From positions 1 through 5,481 of the forward strand of contig JAFNAH010000215.1 in assembly GCA_017860075.1 (NCBI GenBank): a DNA stretch of 5,481 nt. The letters are read 5' to 3'. The notes below the pieces were generated by a model, which ran no database searches, was not told the DNA's origin, and saw only the letters and a program-made list of their open reading frames with translations. Numbering within the stretch: the first letter of the stretch is position 1; each line of letters begins with the position of its first letter. Positions 1 to 5,481 of this stretch are shown in pieces. This DNA comes from Acidobacteriota bacterium. GTDB lineage: Bacteria; Acidobacteriota; UBA6911. The position numbers and the translations under genes were made by a program.

Positions 1-548
1 GCGGACAGGAAGTCCAGCGGCTTCCGGCGGAACTCCCTGGTCAGGTTTAAGAAACCGTTGTCGGAATGGAAAAAGCAGAAGTATTCACGGATGCCCCCGT
101 TTTGCTGGAGTGCGCGGATGTGACGCGGCACATCAGGGTTCAGGCCGACCAGGACAAATCTGCCGGGGGAGAATCCGAACGCTTTGAATGCGGCATCCTT
201 CTGGAGAACGCCGTATTCTGCTTCCGTGAAACCGAAAACATAGGCGATGCGCCCGGAAGGAAACTGCCTGTCGATTTGGGGCATGAGGTCGAGAATGCGT
301 TTCCCTGTCATGGCGCGCTCGTTCCACCATTTGCCTTCAAGCCGGACGCTTACGGACGCAAACCACAGCGTGTAGCATACGATGGCGGCAGCCGGCAGCA
401 GCGCCCGGTAGCTGCGGGCTGCACGAGGTTCAGGAAGCGTCGCCCCGATAAAAAGCGCGAGCGCGGCAAGGGCGGGAGCGAGGTAATAGTGGTCTATGTG
501 CTGCCTGAAATAGAGCACCGGCTGAAGCGCAATGATGAACCAGACATC
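1..548 (-). pseudogene. C-terminal fragment of the same membrane glycosyltransferase-like protein, out of frame, truncated by left window edge
   Basis: The minus strand is open without a stop for 182 codons from 548 to the left edge, in a different frame from the N-terminal fragment. It begins DVWFIIALQP and continues with LYFRQHIDHYYLAP, which resembles the conserved RYxYLP-like loop before the last helices of TMTC/ArnT-type proteins. Two hydrophobic segments follow (around APALAALALFIG and ALLPAAAIVCYTLWF). A soluble tail contains RLEGKWWNERAMTGKRILD and FGFTEAEYGV, with no further membrane segment up to the edge. There is no start codon or ribosome-binding site at its beginning, so it is not an independent gene. 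Joined to the upstream fragment it gives a plausible start and end of one protein, with the middle (several helices, perhaps 150-250 residues by family length) absent. The break is either a real deletion that makes a pseudogene or an assembly error. The plus-strand frame open from 66 to 683 is only the shadow of this gene. Confidence 0.68.
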
Positions 549-1177
549 ATGGCCAGCCCCATGGCCACGATGCTGAGGACCCACGCAGCGCGGTCGTTAT
601 TGCGATCGAAGCGCATGAAAAGAAGGATCGACGACAGTATGAAGACAAGCGCCATCGGCTCAGGCAGCGCAGAGATCCAGTAGACCGAGCGAAAGTGCGC
701 CGAGTGCACGGCAAAGAAGAGGGCCCCGACGAGACTCGGGAGGAGAGGGCAAAACCTGCGGGACAGGACGTATACCAGCAACGCCGAAAGCAGGTGGAAC
801 AGAACGCTGACGAGATGATATCCCGGCGGCGAGAGCCCGAAGATCTTCTGTCCGAAGAAGAAGAATGTCTCCTGGCTCAGCGGGCGGTAGGTAAGCGCAG
901 GATTGAACCGGAAAAATACCTCCCCATACTCGCTCAGGCTGCGAAAACGCGACGAAGCCAGCCAGCCGTAGTCGTCCTGGACAAAGAATCCGGCGAAGGC
1001 ACCCCGATAGACATACAGGGTCGTGGCCAGCACTGCCGCGAGAACGACGGCTTCGGCAGTACGCTGCGCCCGGGATGAGACATACAGGGTCGTGGCCAGC
1101 ACTGCCGCGAGAACGACGGCTTCGGCAGTACGCTGCGCCCGGGATGAAGTCGGGAGAAGGACGGCGATCGGCTTCAT
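494..1177 (-). pseudogene. N-terminal fragment of a multi-pass membrane glycosyltransferase-like protein (GT39/ArnT/TMTC type), frame broken
   Basis: This reads 227 residues from an ATG at 1177 to a TAG at 494-496. An upstream ATG at 1300 is also open, but the extra 41 residues look like non-coding sequence. After the first hydrophobic segment comes an acidic DDY motif (residues 68-70), then YRPLS (97-101), PPGYH (117-121), a helix ending in FH (127-128), HSAHFRSVYW (158-167) and LPE (171-173). This order matches lipid-linked-sugar glycosyltransferases of the GT39/ArnT/TMTC kind, where the acidic loop after helix 1 is catalytic. Sense reading continues to about GLAMM (207-211), where homologues usually read into a KE-type motif. 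Here the last 16 residues are out-of-frame, so the true protein presumably continues in the frame used by the fragment at 1-548. Residues 11-33 and 34-56 are identical because of a 69-bp duplication. A membrane glycosyltransferase role is probable. The acceptor and donor are not visible. Confidence 0.72.
1009..1147. repeat. Perfect 69-bp tandem duplication, in frame
   Basis: Sequence with period 69 extends over 139 bp: positions 1009-1078 match 1078-1147 without a mismatch. The unit begins acatacagggtcg on the plus strand and ends near gcgcccgggatga. It is 23 codons long, so the minus-strand reading frame is kept and residues 11-33 recur as 34-56 of the glycosyltransferase-like protein. Each unit holds a short Arg-containing stretch and a hydrophobic helix. 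Complete identity suggests a very recent event or an assembly artefact. Confidence 0.97.
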
Positions 1178-1219
1178 GGGAGTGACATGATAGCACCCGC
1201 CGCGGATTCCCGGGGGTAC

Positions 1220-1250
1220 GGCCTGGAACTGCTCAGGTTCGCCCCAGGCC
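1220..1250. other. Stem-loop in the intergenic region
   Basis: GGCCTGG at 1220-1226 pairs with CCAGGCC at 1244-1250, and GAAC at 1226-1229 can pair with GTTC at 1237-1240 inside it. It lies 43 bp upstream of the minus-strand ATG at 1177, so it could fold in the leader of that transcript. No T-run follows on either strand, so it is not a typical Rho-independent terminator. Function is unknown, and chance folding of GC-rich DNA is possible. Confidence 0.3.
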
Positions 1251-1267
1251 GGTCTGAGTCCACGGGA

Positions 1268-1296
1268 TTGCAATCGGATACAGCTTCGCCTATATA
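1268..1296 (+). promoter_or_regulatory. Candidate sigma-70-type promoter for the Fe-S operon
   Basis: TTGCAA (1268-1273) and TATATA (1291-1296) are separated by exactly 17 bp, each matching four of six consensus bases. It is the most AT-rich, promoter-like spot in the divergent region and points toward the dehydratase-like gene. Transcription from it would leave a leader of roughly 250 nt before the preferred ATG at 1555, which is long. Prediction by eye only. Confidence 0.33.
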
Positions 1297-1434
1297 TCAC
1301 AGGCTTGCTTTAGGCAGCCTCGCATGATATTTGTTACACCCTCGGTGATGGTCCGGTGGGGGATGACCGTATCTTCTGACAACTTATTGACAGCGGACTG
1401 CGCCTGAACGAGGCGATCGAGTTCGCAGATGAAG

Positions 1435-1450
1435 GTCGCCCCGGGGCGAC
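1435..1450. promoter_or_regulatory. 16-bp perfect palindrome upstream of the dehydratase-like gene
   Basis: GTCGCCCCGGGGCGAC is its own reverse complement over all 16 bases, with no spacer. It sits between the two upstream alternative ATGs (1429, 1471) and about 105 bp before the preferred start. It could be a dimeric-regulator operator. A GC-only core in GC-rich DNA makes chance occurrence plausible. If translation actually started at 1429 it would lie inside the coding region. Confidence 0.28.
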
Positions 1451-1545
1451 GGTCCTGTGAGATAGGTTGCATGAGTTCTTCGACGCTCGGCTATCCGGAT
1501 ATGCTGCGGTCGGTGCCCTCCCCTGCGCACGAGCCAAGGGCGACC

Positions 1546-1550
1546 AGGGG
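1546..1550 (+). promoter_or_regulatory. Probable ribosome-binding site for the dehydratase-like gene
   Basis: AGGGG ends four bases before the ATG at 1555. The alternative starts at 1429 and 1501 have no Shine-Dalgarno-like sequence at a workable distance. The ATG at 1471 has only a weak AGG. The spacing here is a little short, so the choice also rests on family alignment: recognisable homology begins about 20 residues after 1555. Confidence 0.45.
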
Positions 1551-1554
1551 CACG

Positions 1555-3210
1555 ATGCGCGGCAGGCATTTTCACCGACCCTCAGAGAGGCCCTTCCTGG
1601 CTTCTGAACGGGAAGGAACCACCATACTTCTGGGCGGGTTAACCCGCAGGCACGAACAGTTCATAAAAGCGGTCTTCGAGGGATCGGGGTACGCTTGCGA
1701 GGTCCTGCCCTCTCCGGATCAGGAGGCCTTCCAGGTCGGGAAGGAGTTCGGAAACAACGGCCAGTGCAGTCCCGCTTACTTTACCGCCGGCAGCCTGATC
1801 AAGTTCCTGAAAGACCTTGAGAGCACAGGCATGAGCCGGCGTGAGATCACGGACCGGTATGTCTTTTTCACGGCGGGATCATGCGGTCCCTGCCGCTTCG
1901 GGATGTACGCTGCCGAGTATCGGATGTCCCTGCAGAATGCGGGATTCGAAGGCTTCCGCGTGATCCGTTTCCAGCAGGACCACGGGATCAAGCAGAAGGT
2001 CGAGGAACCGGGTCTGAAGTACACGCTGGACTTCGGCATGGGGATGCTGAAATCAGTGCTCCTGGGTGACGCTCTCAATGACCTGGCACACGGCATCAGA
2101 CCCTTCGAGGTCTATCCCGGCGAAACAGACCGTGTGATGGATGAGTGTCTGAAGGACTTGCTGGACCACCTCCGGACATATAAGCCCGAGCAGATTGCGG
2201 GAGAGATGCCGACGTGGCTCCTGAAACGCTCCCGCGAAGGAAACGGCGTCGGGGGCATCCTGAAGGCGCTCTACAAGCTGCGTGGACACCTGTCCGGGGA
2301 TCTCTTCCGCGAAGTGCTCGCCGGGTGCCGGAAACGGATCGATGGCATCCGGATAGACCGCATGCGGGTGAAACCGGTGGTCAAGATTATCGGGGAATTC
2401 TGGGCGCAGACCACCGAAAGCGACGGCAACTACCGGATGTTCGATTTCCTCGAGAAAGAGGGAGCCCAGGTGCAGCCGGAGCCGCTCGGCACCTGGATCA
2501 CATACCTGCTGATGCACGCCAGGATGCAGTTGGCGGAGAGGCGGGGCCTGGACGGGGATTATCGTGAGCCCGGCCCTCGGGAGCTGCGCCAGCGTCTGTC
2601 GAACGAGCTGGCGTACCAGAAGAAACGCGCGTTGTTCGCCGTCGGCGAGCGACTGTACGAGCGCCAGTACCATCGCGTCGTCGACCTGCTGGGCGGGACG
2701 GCACACCGTCTTGTCCCCCAGGAGATCCTGGCACAGCTCGCGGACCCTTTCTACGAGCCGCTTGCGAGGGGCGGCGAGGGTCACCTGGAGGTCGGCAAGA
2801 ACATCTATTACACGATGAACAAGCTCTGCCACATGGTCCTGAGCCTCAAGCCCTTTGGATGCATGCCCTCGTCACAATCCGACGGAATCCAGTCGGCAGT
2901 TGTGGACCGCTTCAGGGATATGATCTTCCTTCCTATCGAAACCTCCGGTGAGGGTCAGACCAATGCACACAGCCGTGTGCAGATGGCCCTGGGGGAGGCC
3001 AAAGCCAAAGCGAAGGCCGAATTCCAGGATGCGCTCGCGGGCACCGGCAGGGGAGTCGAGGAGATCCGCGAATTTGTCGCCCGGCATTCCGAGCTGCAGA
3101 GACCCCTGTACCCGGTACCGCACCGGGCCGGGGTTGCCGGGACGGCTGCGCAGTTCGTTCTCCACGTCGGCGACCTGATGGCAGGTCGGGCGCGGATGGC
3201 ACGAGCCTGA
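1555..3210 (+). CDS. HgdB-like 2-hydroxyacyl-CoA dehydratase/reductase-type Fe-S protein (DUF2229-associated CoA activase C-terminal half)
   Basis: The product is 551 residues from the ATG at 1555; starts at 1429 or 1471 would add 42 or 28 residues of unconserved, low-quality sequence. Near the N-terminus are TTILLGGLTRRH (22-33) and GKEFGNNGQCSPAYFTAG, with Cys71. Next comes FFTAGSCGPCRFGMYAAEYR, with Cys110, Cys113 and the GPCRFG signature. The C-terminal part has KPFGCMPS (Cys436), the position where HgdB-type subunits place a cluster-binding Cys, followed by FLPIETSGEGQTN and an Ala/Lys-rich helix. In this superfamily such cysteines hold a [4Fe-4S] or double-cubane cluster that receives an electron from an ATP-driven activase and reduces or dehydrates a substrate, often an acyl-CoA. 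The protein resembles the C-terminal half of the very large two-ATPase CoA activase proteins, here a separate gene. No signal peptide or membrane segment is visible, so it should be cytoplasmic. The ATPase partner follows after 12 nt. The substrate is unknown. Family assignment is firm, the specific reaction is not. Confidence 0.85.
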   Translation: MRGRHFHRPSERPFLASEREGTTILLGGLTRRHEQFIKAVFEGSGYACEVLPSPDQEAFQVGKEFGNNGQCSPAYFTAGSLIKFLKDLESTGMSRREITDRYVFFTAGSCGPCRFGMYAAEYRMSLQNAGFEGFRVIRFQQDHGIKQKVEEPGLKYTLDFGMGMLKSVLLGDALNDLAHGIRPFEVYPGETDRVMDECLKDLLDHLRTYKPEQIAGEMPTWLLKRSREGNGVGGILKALYKLRGHLSGDLFREVLAGCRKRIDGIRIDRMRVKPVVKIIGEFWAQTTESDGNYRMFDFLEKEGAQVQPEPLGTWITYLLMHARMQLAERRGLDGDYREPGPRELRQRLSNELAYQKKRALFAVGERLYERQYHRVVDLLGGTAHRLVPQEILAQLADPFYEPLARGGEGHLEVGKNIYYTMNKLCHMVLSLKPFGCMPSSQSDGIQSAVVDRFRDMIFLPIETSGEGQTNAHSRVQMALGEAKAKAKAEFQDALAGTGRGVEEIREFVARHSELQRPLYPVPHRAGVAGTAAQFVLHVGDLMAGRARMARA

Positions 3211-3216
3211 GGAAGG
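3210..3216 (+). promoter_or_regulatory. Shine-Dalgarno that fixes a TTG start
   Basis: AGGAAGG begins on the last base of the upstream TGA stop (3208-3210) and lies six bases before TTG at 3223. TTG is the only standard start codon between that in-frame stop and the essential IGIDVGSTT motif; the next in-frame GTG (3301) and ATG (3367) would remove it. The overlap of ribosome-binding site and stop codon suggests translational coupling. Confidence 0.8.
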
Positions 3217-3222
3217 ATCACC

Positions 3223-5481
3223 TTGGCTCCCGCAGACACTCTCACCGCAAGATTCCGGATCGGCATTGACGTCGGGTCTACGACCATCAAAGCCGTCGCC
3301 GTGGAAGCACACTCGGGCGAGACCCTCTGGCAGGACTACAGGCGCCACGACACGCGCCAGGCTGAAATGCTCCTGGAGTTCCTGGCCCGCATGGAGAGCG
3401 AACTGGGCGTGAGCCCGGGCAACTCCCGCGTCTTCATGACCGGGTCCGGAGGAAGCTACCTGGGCGACCTGATCGGCGCGAAGTTTGTGCAGGAGGTGCT
3501 CGCCGTCTCGCTGATGGCTGAGCGCCACTGCCCGGACGCCTCGTCCATTGTCGAAATCGGAGGCCAGGACGCGAAGATCATCGTGCTGAAGAGGGACCCG
3601 GCGACCGGCCAGGTGAAGAAGCTGCCCTCGATGAACGACAAGTGCGCGGGCGGCACAGGGGCCGTGATCGACAAGATCAGCACAAAGCTCGGGATCCCTT
3701 CCCGGGAACTCTGTCAGCTGCCGTACGCCGGGACCCGCATTCACCAGGTGGCCGGAAAGTGCGGTGTTTTCGCCGAGACCGACATCAACAGCCTCCAGAA
3801 ACAGGGCATCCCTCCCGGGGAGCTCATGGCCTCGCTCTTCGAGGCGTTCGTCCTCCAGAATCTCAAGGTCCTCGCGCGAGGCCAGACCCTTCTGCCCCAG
3901 GTCCTCCTTCTCGGAGGGCCCAACGCGTTCATTCGCGGCATGAGAGAGGCGTGGCAACACAACATCGCGCTCCTGTGGAGTGAACGCGGCGCGGCAATCC
4001 CGGAGGGCAGCCGCGTGGAGGACCTGATCCTGGCCCCCAGGAACGCCGAGTACTTCGGGGCCATGGGAGCAGCGGAATACGGGCTGGATGAAGAGCAGGA
4101 AATCGGCAGATACGTGGGCACCTTCCAGCTGGAACGCTACATCGGGGGCGGGCGGATGGAAGGCAGGGGGCACCGCGGCCTGCCGGGCCTGGTGTCGTCG
4201 GAAGAGGAGGTCGAGGAGTTCATCAGGGACTACGCGCCACCGCGCTTCGTTCCCGCGGTGTTCCGCCCTGGAATGGTGGTTCAGGGATTCATAGGAGTCG
4301 ATGGCGGATCGACCTCGACGAAAGCGGTGCTGCTCTCGGAGGAAGGTGAAGTCCTGGCCAGGGCCTATCAGCTCTCCAAGGGCAACCCGATCCAGGACAC
4401 GATCGAGATCCTGGAAAAACTCCGCGGCCAGGTCGAATCCCAGGGTGCCAGCATAGAAGTCCTGGGCGTCGCGACAACCGGCTATGCCAAGGACACCCTG
4501 CGCGACGTGATCTGCGCCGATGTTGCGCTGGTCGAGACGGTCGCGCATGCGAAATCCGCCCTGCACTACTACGAGCAGCCGGACGCCATCGTCGACGTGG
4601 GCGGGCAGGACATCAAGCTCATCATCCTGAAGGACGGGCGGGTCAAGGATTTCAAGCTCAACACCCAGTGCTCCGCGGGAAACGGCTATTTCCTTCAGTC
4701 GATCGCGCAGGGGTTCGGATGCCGTGTGGAGGATTATGCGGATGTCGCCTTCACGGCACGCGCCATGCCGGTTTTCCCTTACGGGTGCGCCGTGTTCCTG
4801 CAGGCCGACATCGCCAGTTTCCAGGGCCAGGGGTGGAAACATCACGAAATCCTTGCCGGTCTGGCTGCGGTACTGCCAAAGAATGTCTGGCTCTACATCG
4901 CGAAGATCCCGAACCTCCCCGAACTGGGTACCCGGTTCATCCTGCAGGGAGGCACTCAGAACAACCTGGCAGCCGTGAAGGCGCAGGTGGATTTCATCCG
5001 TTCCCGCTTCCATGGATCCGGCAAGACTCCAGAGATCATCGTACACAAGCACGCGGGCGAGGCGGGTGCGATTGGAGCCGCTTTCGAGGCCATCGATCTC
5101 TGGCGCCATGGGCACAGGACCACGTTCATCGGTCTCGACGCTGTCCGCAGGATCCGTTACACCACCACCGTCAGCGAGGAGACGCGCTGCCATTTCTGCA
5201 AGAACGAATGCCTGCGGACTTTCATCGACATCGACACGGGCGAAGGGCCGGGTTTGATCGCGCACATCCCTGACATGGACAATGCCTCCAGGCAGGGGGA
5301 ACGACGGCTCATCGTCGCCACCTGCGAGAAGGGGACAGTGGATGAAGTGGGCGCAATGAAAGCGATCCAGGCCGGGCTGGACGCTGCGCGCGAAGCAAGC
5401 CCGAATCTGGTGGAGTACGCCGGCCGTGAAGTGTGGCGGGTGCATGCGCTGGAAAAGGTCGCGGACCCCCTGCCCGGATGG
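3223..5481 (+). CDS. Tandem two-module BadF/BadG/BcrA/BcrD ATPase (acyl-CoA dehydratase activase), partial at right edge
   Basis: This reads 753 residues from TTG 3223 to the window edge without a stop. Module 1 (about 13-330) has the ASKHA phosphate-1 loop IGIDVGSTTIK (Asp16), TGSGG (73-77), EIGGQDAK (111-118), NDKCAGGTG (Cys141), KCGVFAETD (Cys180) and the adenosine loop LGGPN (230-234). Module 2 (about 356-630) repeats them: IGVDGGSTSTK (Asp360), ATTGY (417-421), DVGGQDIK (458-465), NTQCSAGNG (Cys483), YGCAVFLQAD (Cys522) and LQGGTQNN (574-581). Each module keeps both cysteines, 39 residues apart. In HgdC-type activators the equivalent pair binds a [4Fe-4S] cluster shared between two subunits. 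A linker follows with CHFCKNEC (Cys656, Cys659, Cys663) and ATCEKG (Cys701), as in large CoA activases. The expected job is ATP-driven transfer of low-potential electrons to the HgdB-like protein encoded just upstream. The protein is cytoplasmic. A DUF2229-like region probably continues beyond the edge. Its 753 codons contain no TTA, CTA or TCA. Confidence 0.9.
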   Translation, partial: MAPADTLTARFRIGIDVGSTTIKAVAVEAHSGETLWQDYRRHDTRQAEMLLEFLARMESELGVSPGNSRVFMTGSGGSYLGDLIGAKFVQEVLAVSLMAERHCPDASSIVEIGGQDAKIIVLKRDPATGQVKKLPSMNDKCAGGTGAVIDKISTKLGIPSRELCQLPYAGTRIHQVAGKCGVFAETDINSLQKQGIPPGELMASLFEAFVLQNLKVLARGQTLLPQVLLLGGPNAFIRGMREAWQHNIALLWSERGAAIPEGSRVEDLILAPRNAEYFGAMGAAEYGLDEEQEIGRYVGTFQLERYIGGGRMEGRGHRGLPGLVSSEEEVEEFIRDYAPPRFVPAVFRPGMVVQGFIGVDGGSTSTKAVLLSEEGEVLARAYQLSKGNPIQDTIEILEKLRGQVESQGASIEVLGVATTGYAKDTLRDVICADVALVETVAHAKSALHYYEQPDAIVDVGGQDIKLIILKDGRVKDFKLNTQCSAGNGYFLQSIAQGFGCRVEDYADVAFTARAMPVFPYGCAVFLQADIASFQGQGWKHHEILAGLAAVLPKNVWLYIAKIPNLPELGTRFILQGGTQNNLAAVKAQVDFIRSRFHGSGKTPEIIVHKHAGEAGAIGAAFEAIDLWRHGHRTTFIGLDAVRRIRYTTTVSEETRCHFCKNECLRTFIDIDTGEGPGLIAHIPDMDNASRQGERRLIVATCEKGTVDEVGAMKAIQAGLDAAREASPNLVEYAGREVWRVHALEKVADPLPGW

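Larger units (their letters stand above)
1178..1554. other. Divergent intergenic region
   Basis: This stretch of about 375 bp separates the minus-strand glycosyltransferase from the plus-strand Fe-S operon, so it should carry promoters in both directions. I see a plausible plus-strand promoter (1268-1296), a stem-loop (1220-1250), an isolated TTGACA at 1387-1392 without a good -10 partner, and a 16-bp palindrome (1435-1450). A 60-codon minus-strand frame (1472-1290) is open and has ordinary codon use, but it matches nothing I recognise and has no convincing ribosome-binding site. No RNA gene or clear terminator is visible. The right boundary depends on which start is used for the dehydratase-like gene: 1429 and 1471 are upstream alternatives to 1555. 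Confidence 0.6.

Noticed and set aside
66..683. A 205-codon plus-strand open frame
   Set aside because: It is antisense to the membrane glycosyltransferase fragments, has no recognisable domain, and its sequence is charged and irregular. The minus strand gives clear helices and conserved motifs.
1387..1392. Exact TTGACA, a consensus -35 hexamer
   Set aside because: No -10-like hexamer lies 15-19 bp downstream on the plus strand; that region is GC-rich (gaggcg at the 17-bp position).
1290..1472. A 60-codon minus-strand frame in the divergent intergenic region
   Set aside because: Codon use is acceptable and it does not look repetitive, but there is no clear ribosome-binding site, no family resemblance, and it overlaps the probable leader of the Fe-S operon. 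It is kept only as a weak possibility.
2053..2832. A 259-codon minus-strand open frame inside the dehydratase-like gene
   Set aside because: It is codon-aligned antisense and ends opposite a sense TCA. There are no motifs and the sense protein is well supported.
3208..3210. Possible selenocysteine read-through of the in-frame TGA between the two operon genes
   Set aside because: The TGA follows a complete protein end, is followed at once by a strong ribosome-binding site and a start codon, and no conserved Cys/Sec context surrounds it. An ordinary stop explains it.
2872..5445. An 857-codon open frame on the minus strand, antisense to both Fe-S operon genes
   Set aside because: It is codon-aligned with the sense genes, so its stops could only arise opposite sense TTA, CTA or TCA codons. 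Those are absent from the activase gene and rare in the other; it ends exactly at a sense TCA (2872-2874). Its protein shows no recognisable motifs, while the sense strand has full families of motifs. It is a shadow of GC-biased codon use.
1..5481. CRISPR arrays, tRNA or rRNA genes, insertion sequences, phage attachment sites
   Set aside because: No spaced direct repeats, cloverleaf-like sequence, rRNA signature or transposase motifs were seen. The only direct repeat is the adjacent 69-bp duplication, which has no spacer.

Overview
The window is GC-rich DNA, with coding regions that strongly prefer G or C in the third codon position. It probably comes from an anaerobic bacterium. The main evidence is a two-gene cassette of the 2-hydroxyacyl-CoA dehydratase / benzoyl-CoA reductase superfamily, whose oxygen-sensitive iron-sulfur chemistry is typical of strict anaerobes. 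The fused two-module activase style is familiar from Desulfobacterota-like and Clostridia-like anaerobes, and GC content and codon use favour the former. Taxonomy below that level cannot be read from this sequence.

Layout: (1) Positions 1-1177, minus strand, hold a multi-pass membrane glycosyltransferase-like protein (GT39/ArnT/TMTC-type architecture) that is broken in this sequence. Its N-terminal part (1177 to about 549) and its C-terminal part (about 548 to beyond the left edge) are in different frames. The central membrane segments expected between them are missing. The N-terminal part also carries a perfect 69-bp in-frame tandem duplication of its first transmembrane segment. (2) Positions 1178-1554 form a divergent intergenic region with a candidate plus-strand promoter, a stem-loop and a 16-bp perfect palindrome. 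(3) Positions 1555-3210, plus strand, encode an HgdB-like dehydratase/reductase-type Fe-S protein. (4) Positions 3223-5481, plus strand and running off the right edge, encode a protein with two fused BadF/BadG/BcrA/BcrD (ASKHA) ATPase modules followed by a cysteine-rich linker. It starts at TTG.

Genes 3 and 4 are 12 nt apart and the ribosome-binding site of the second overlaps the stop codon of the first, so they are almost certainly one translationally coupled operon. By analogy with characterised systems, the ATPase (activator/archerase) would use ATP hydrolysis to drive a low-potential electron into the Fe-S cluster of the partner. The substrate is unknown: the two proteins resemble the halves of a very large, largely uncharacterised 'CoA activase' family rather than a classical HgdABC or BcrABCD set. 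The most notable points are the tandem activase with identically spaced cysteine pairs in both modules, which suggests an intramolecular pseudo-dimer, and the two rearrangements in the glycosyltransferase gene.
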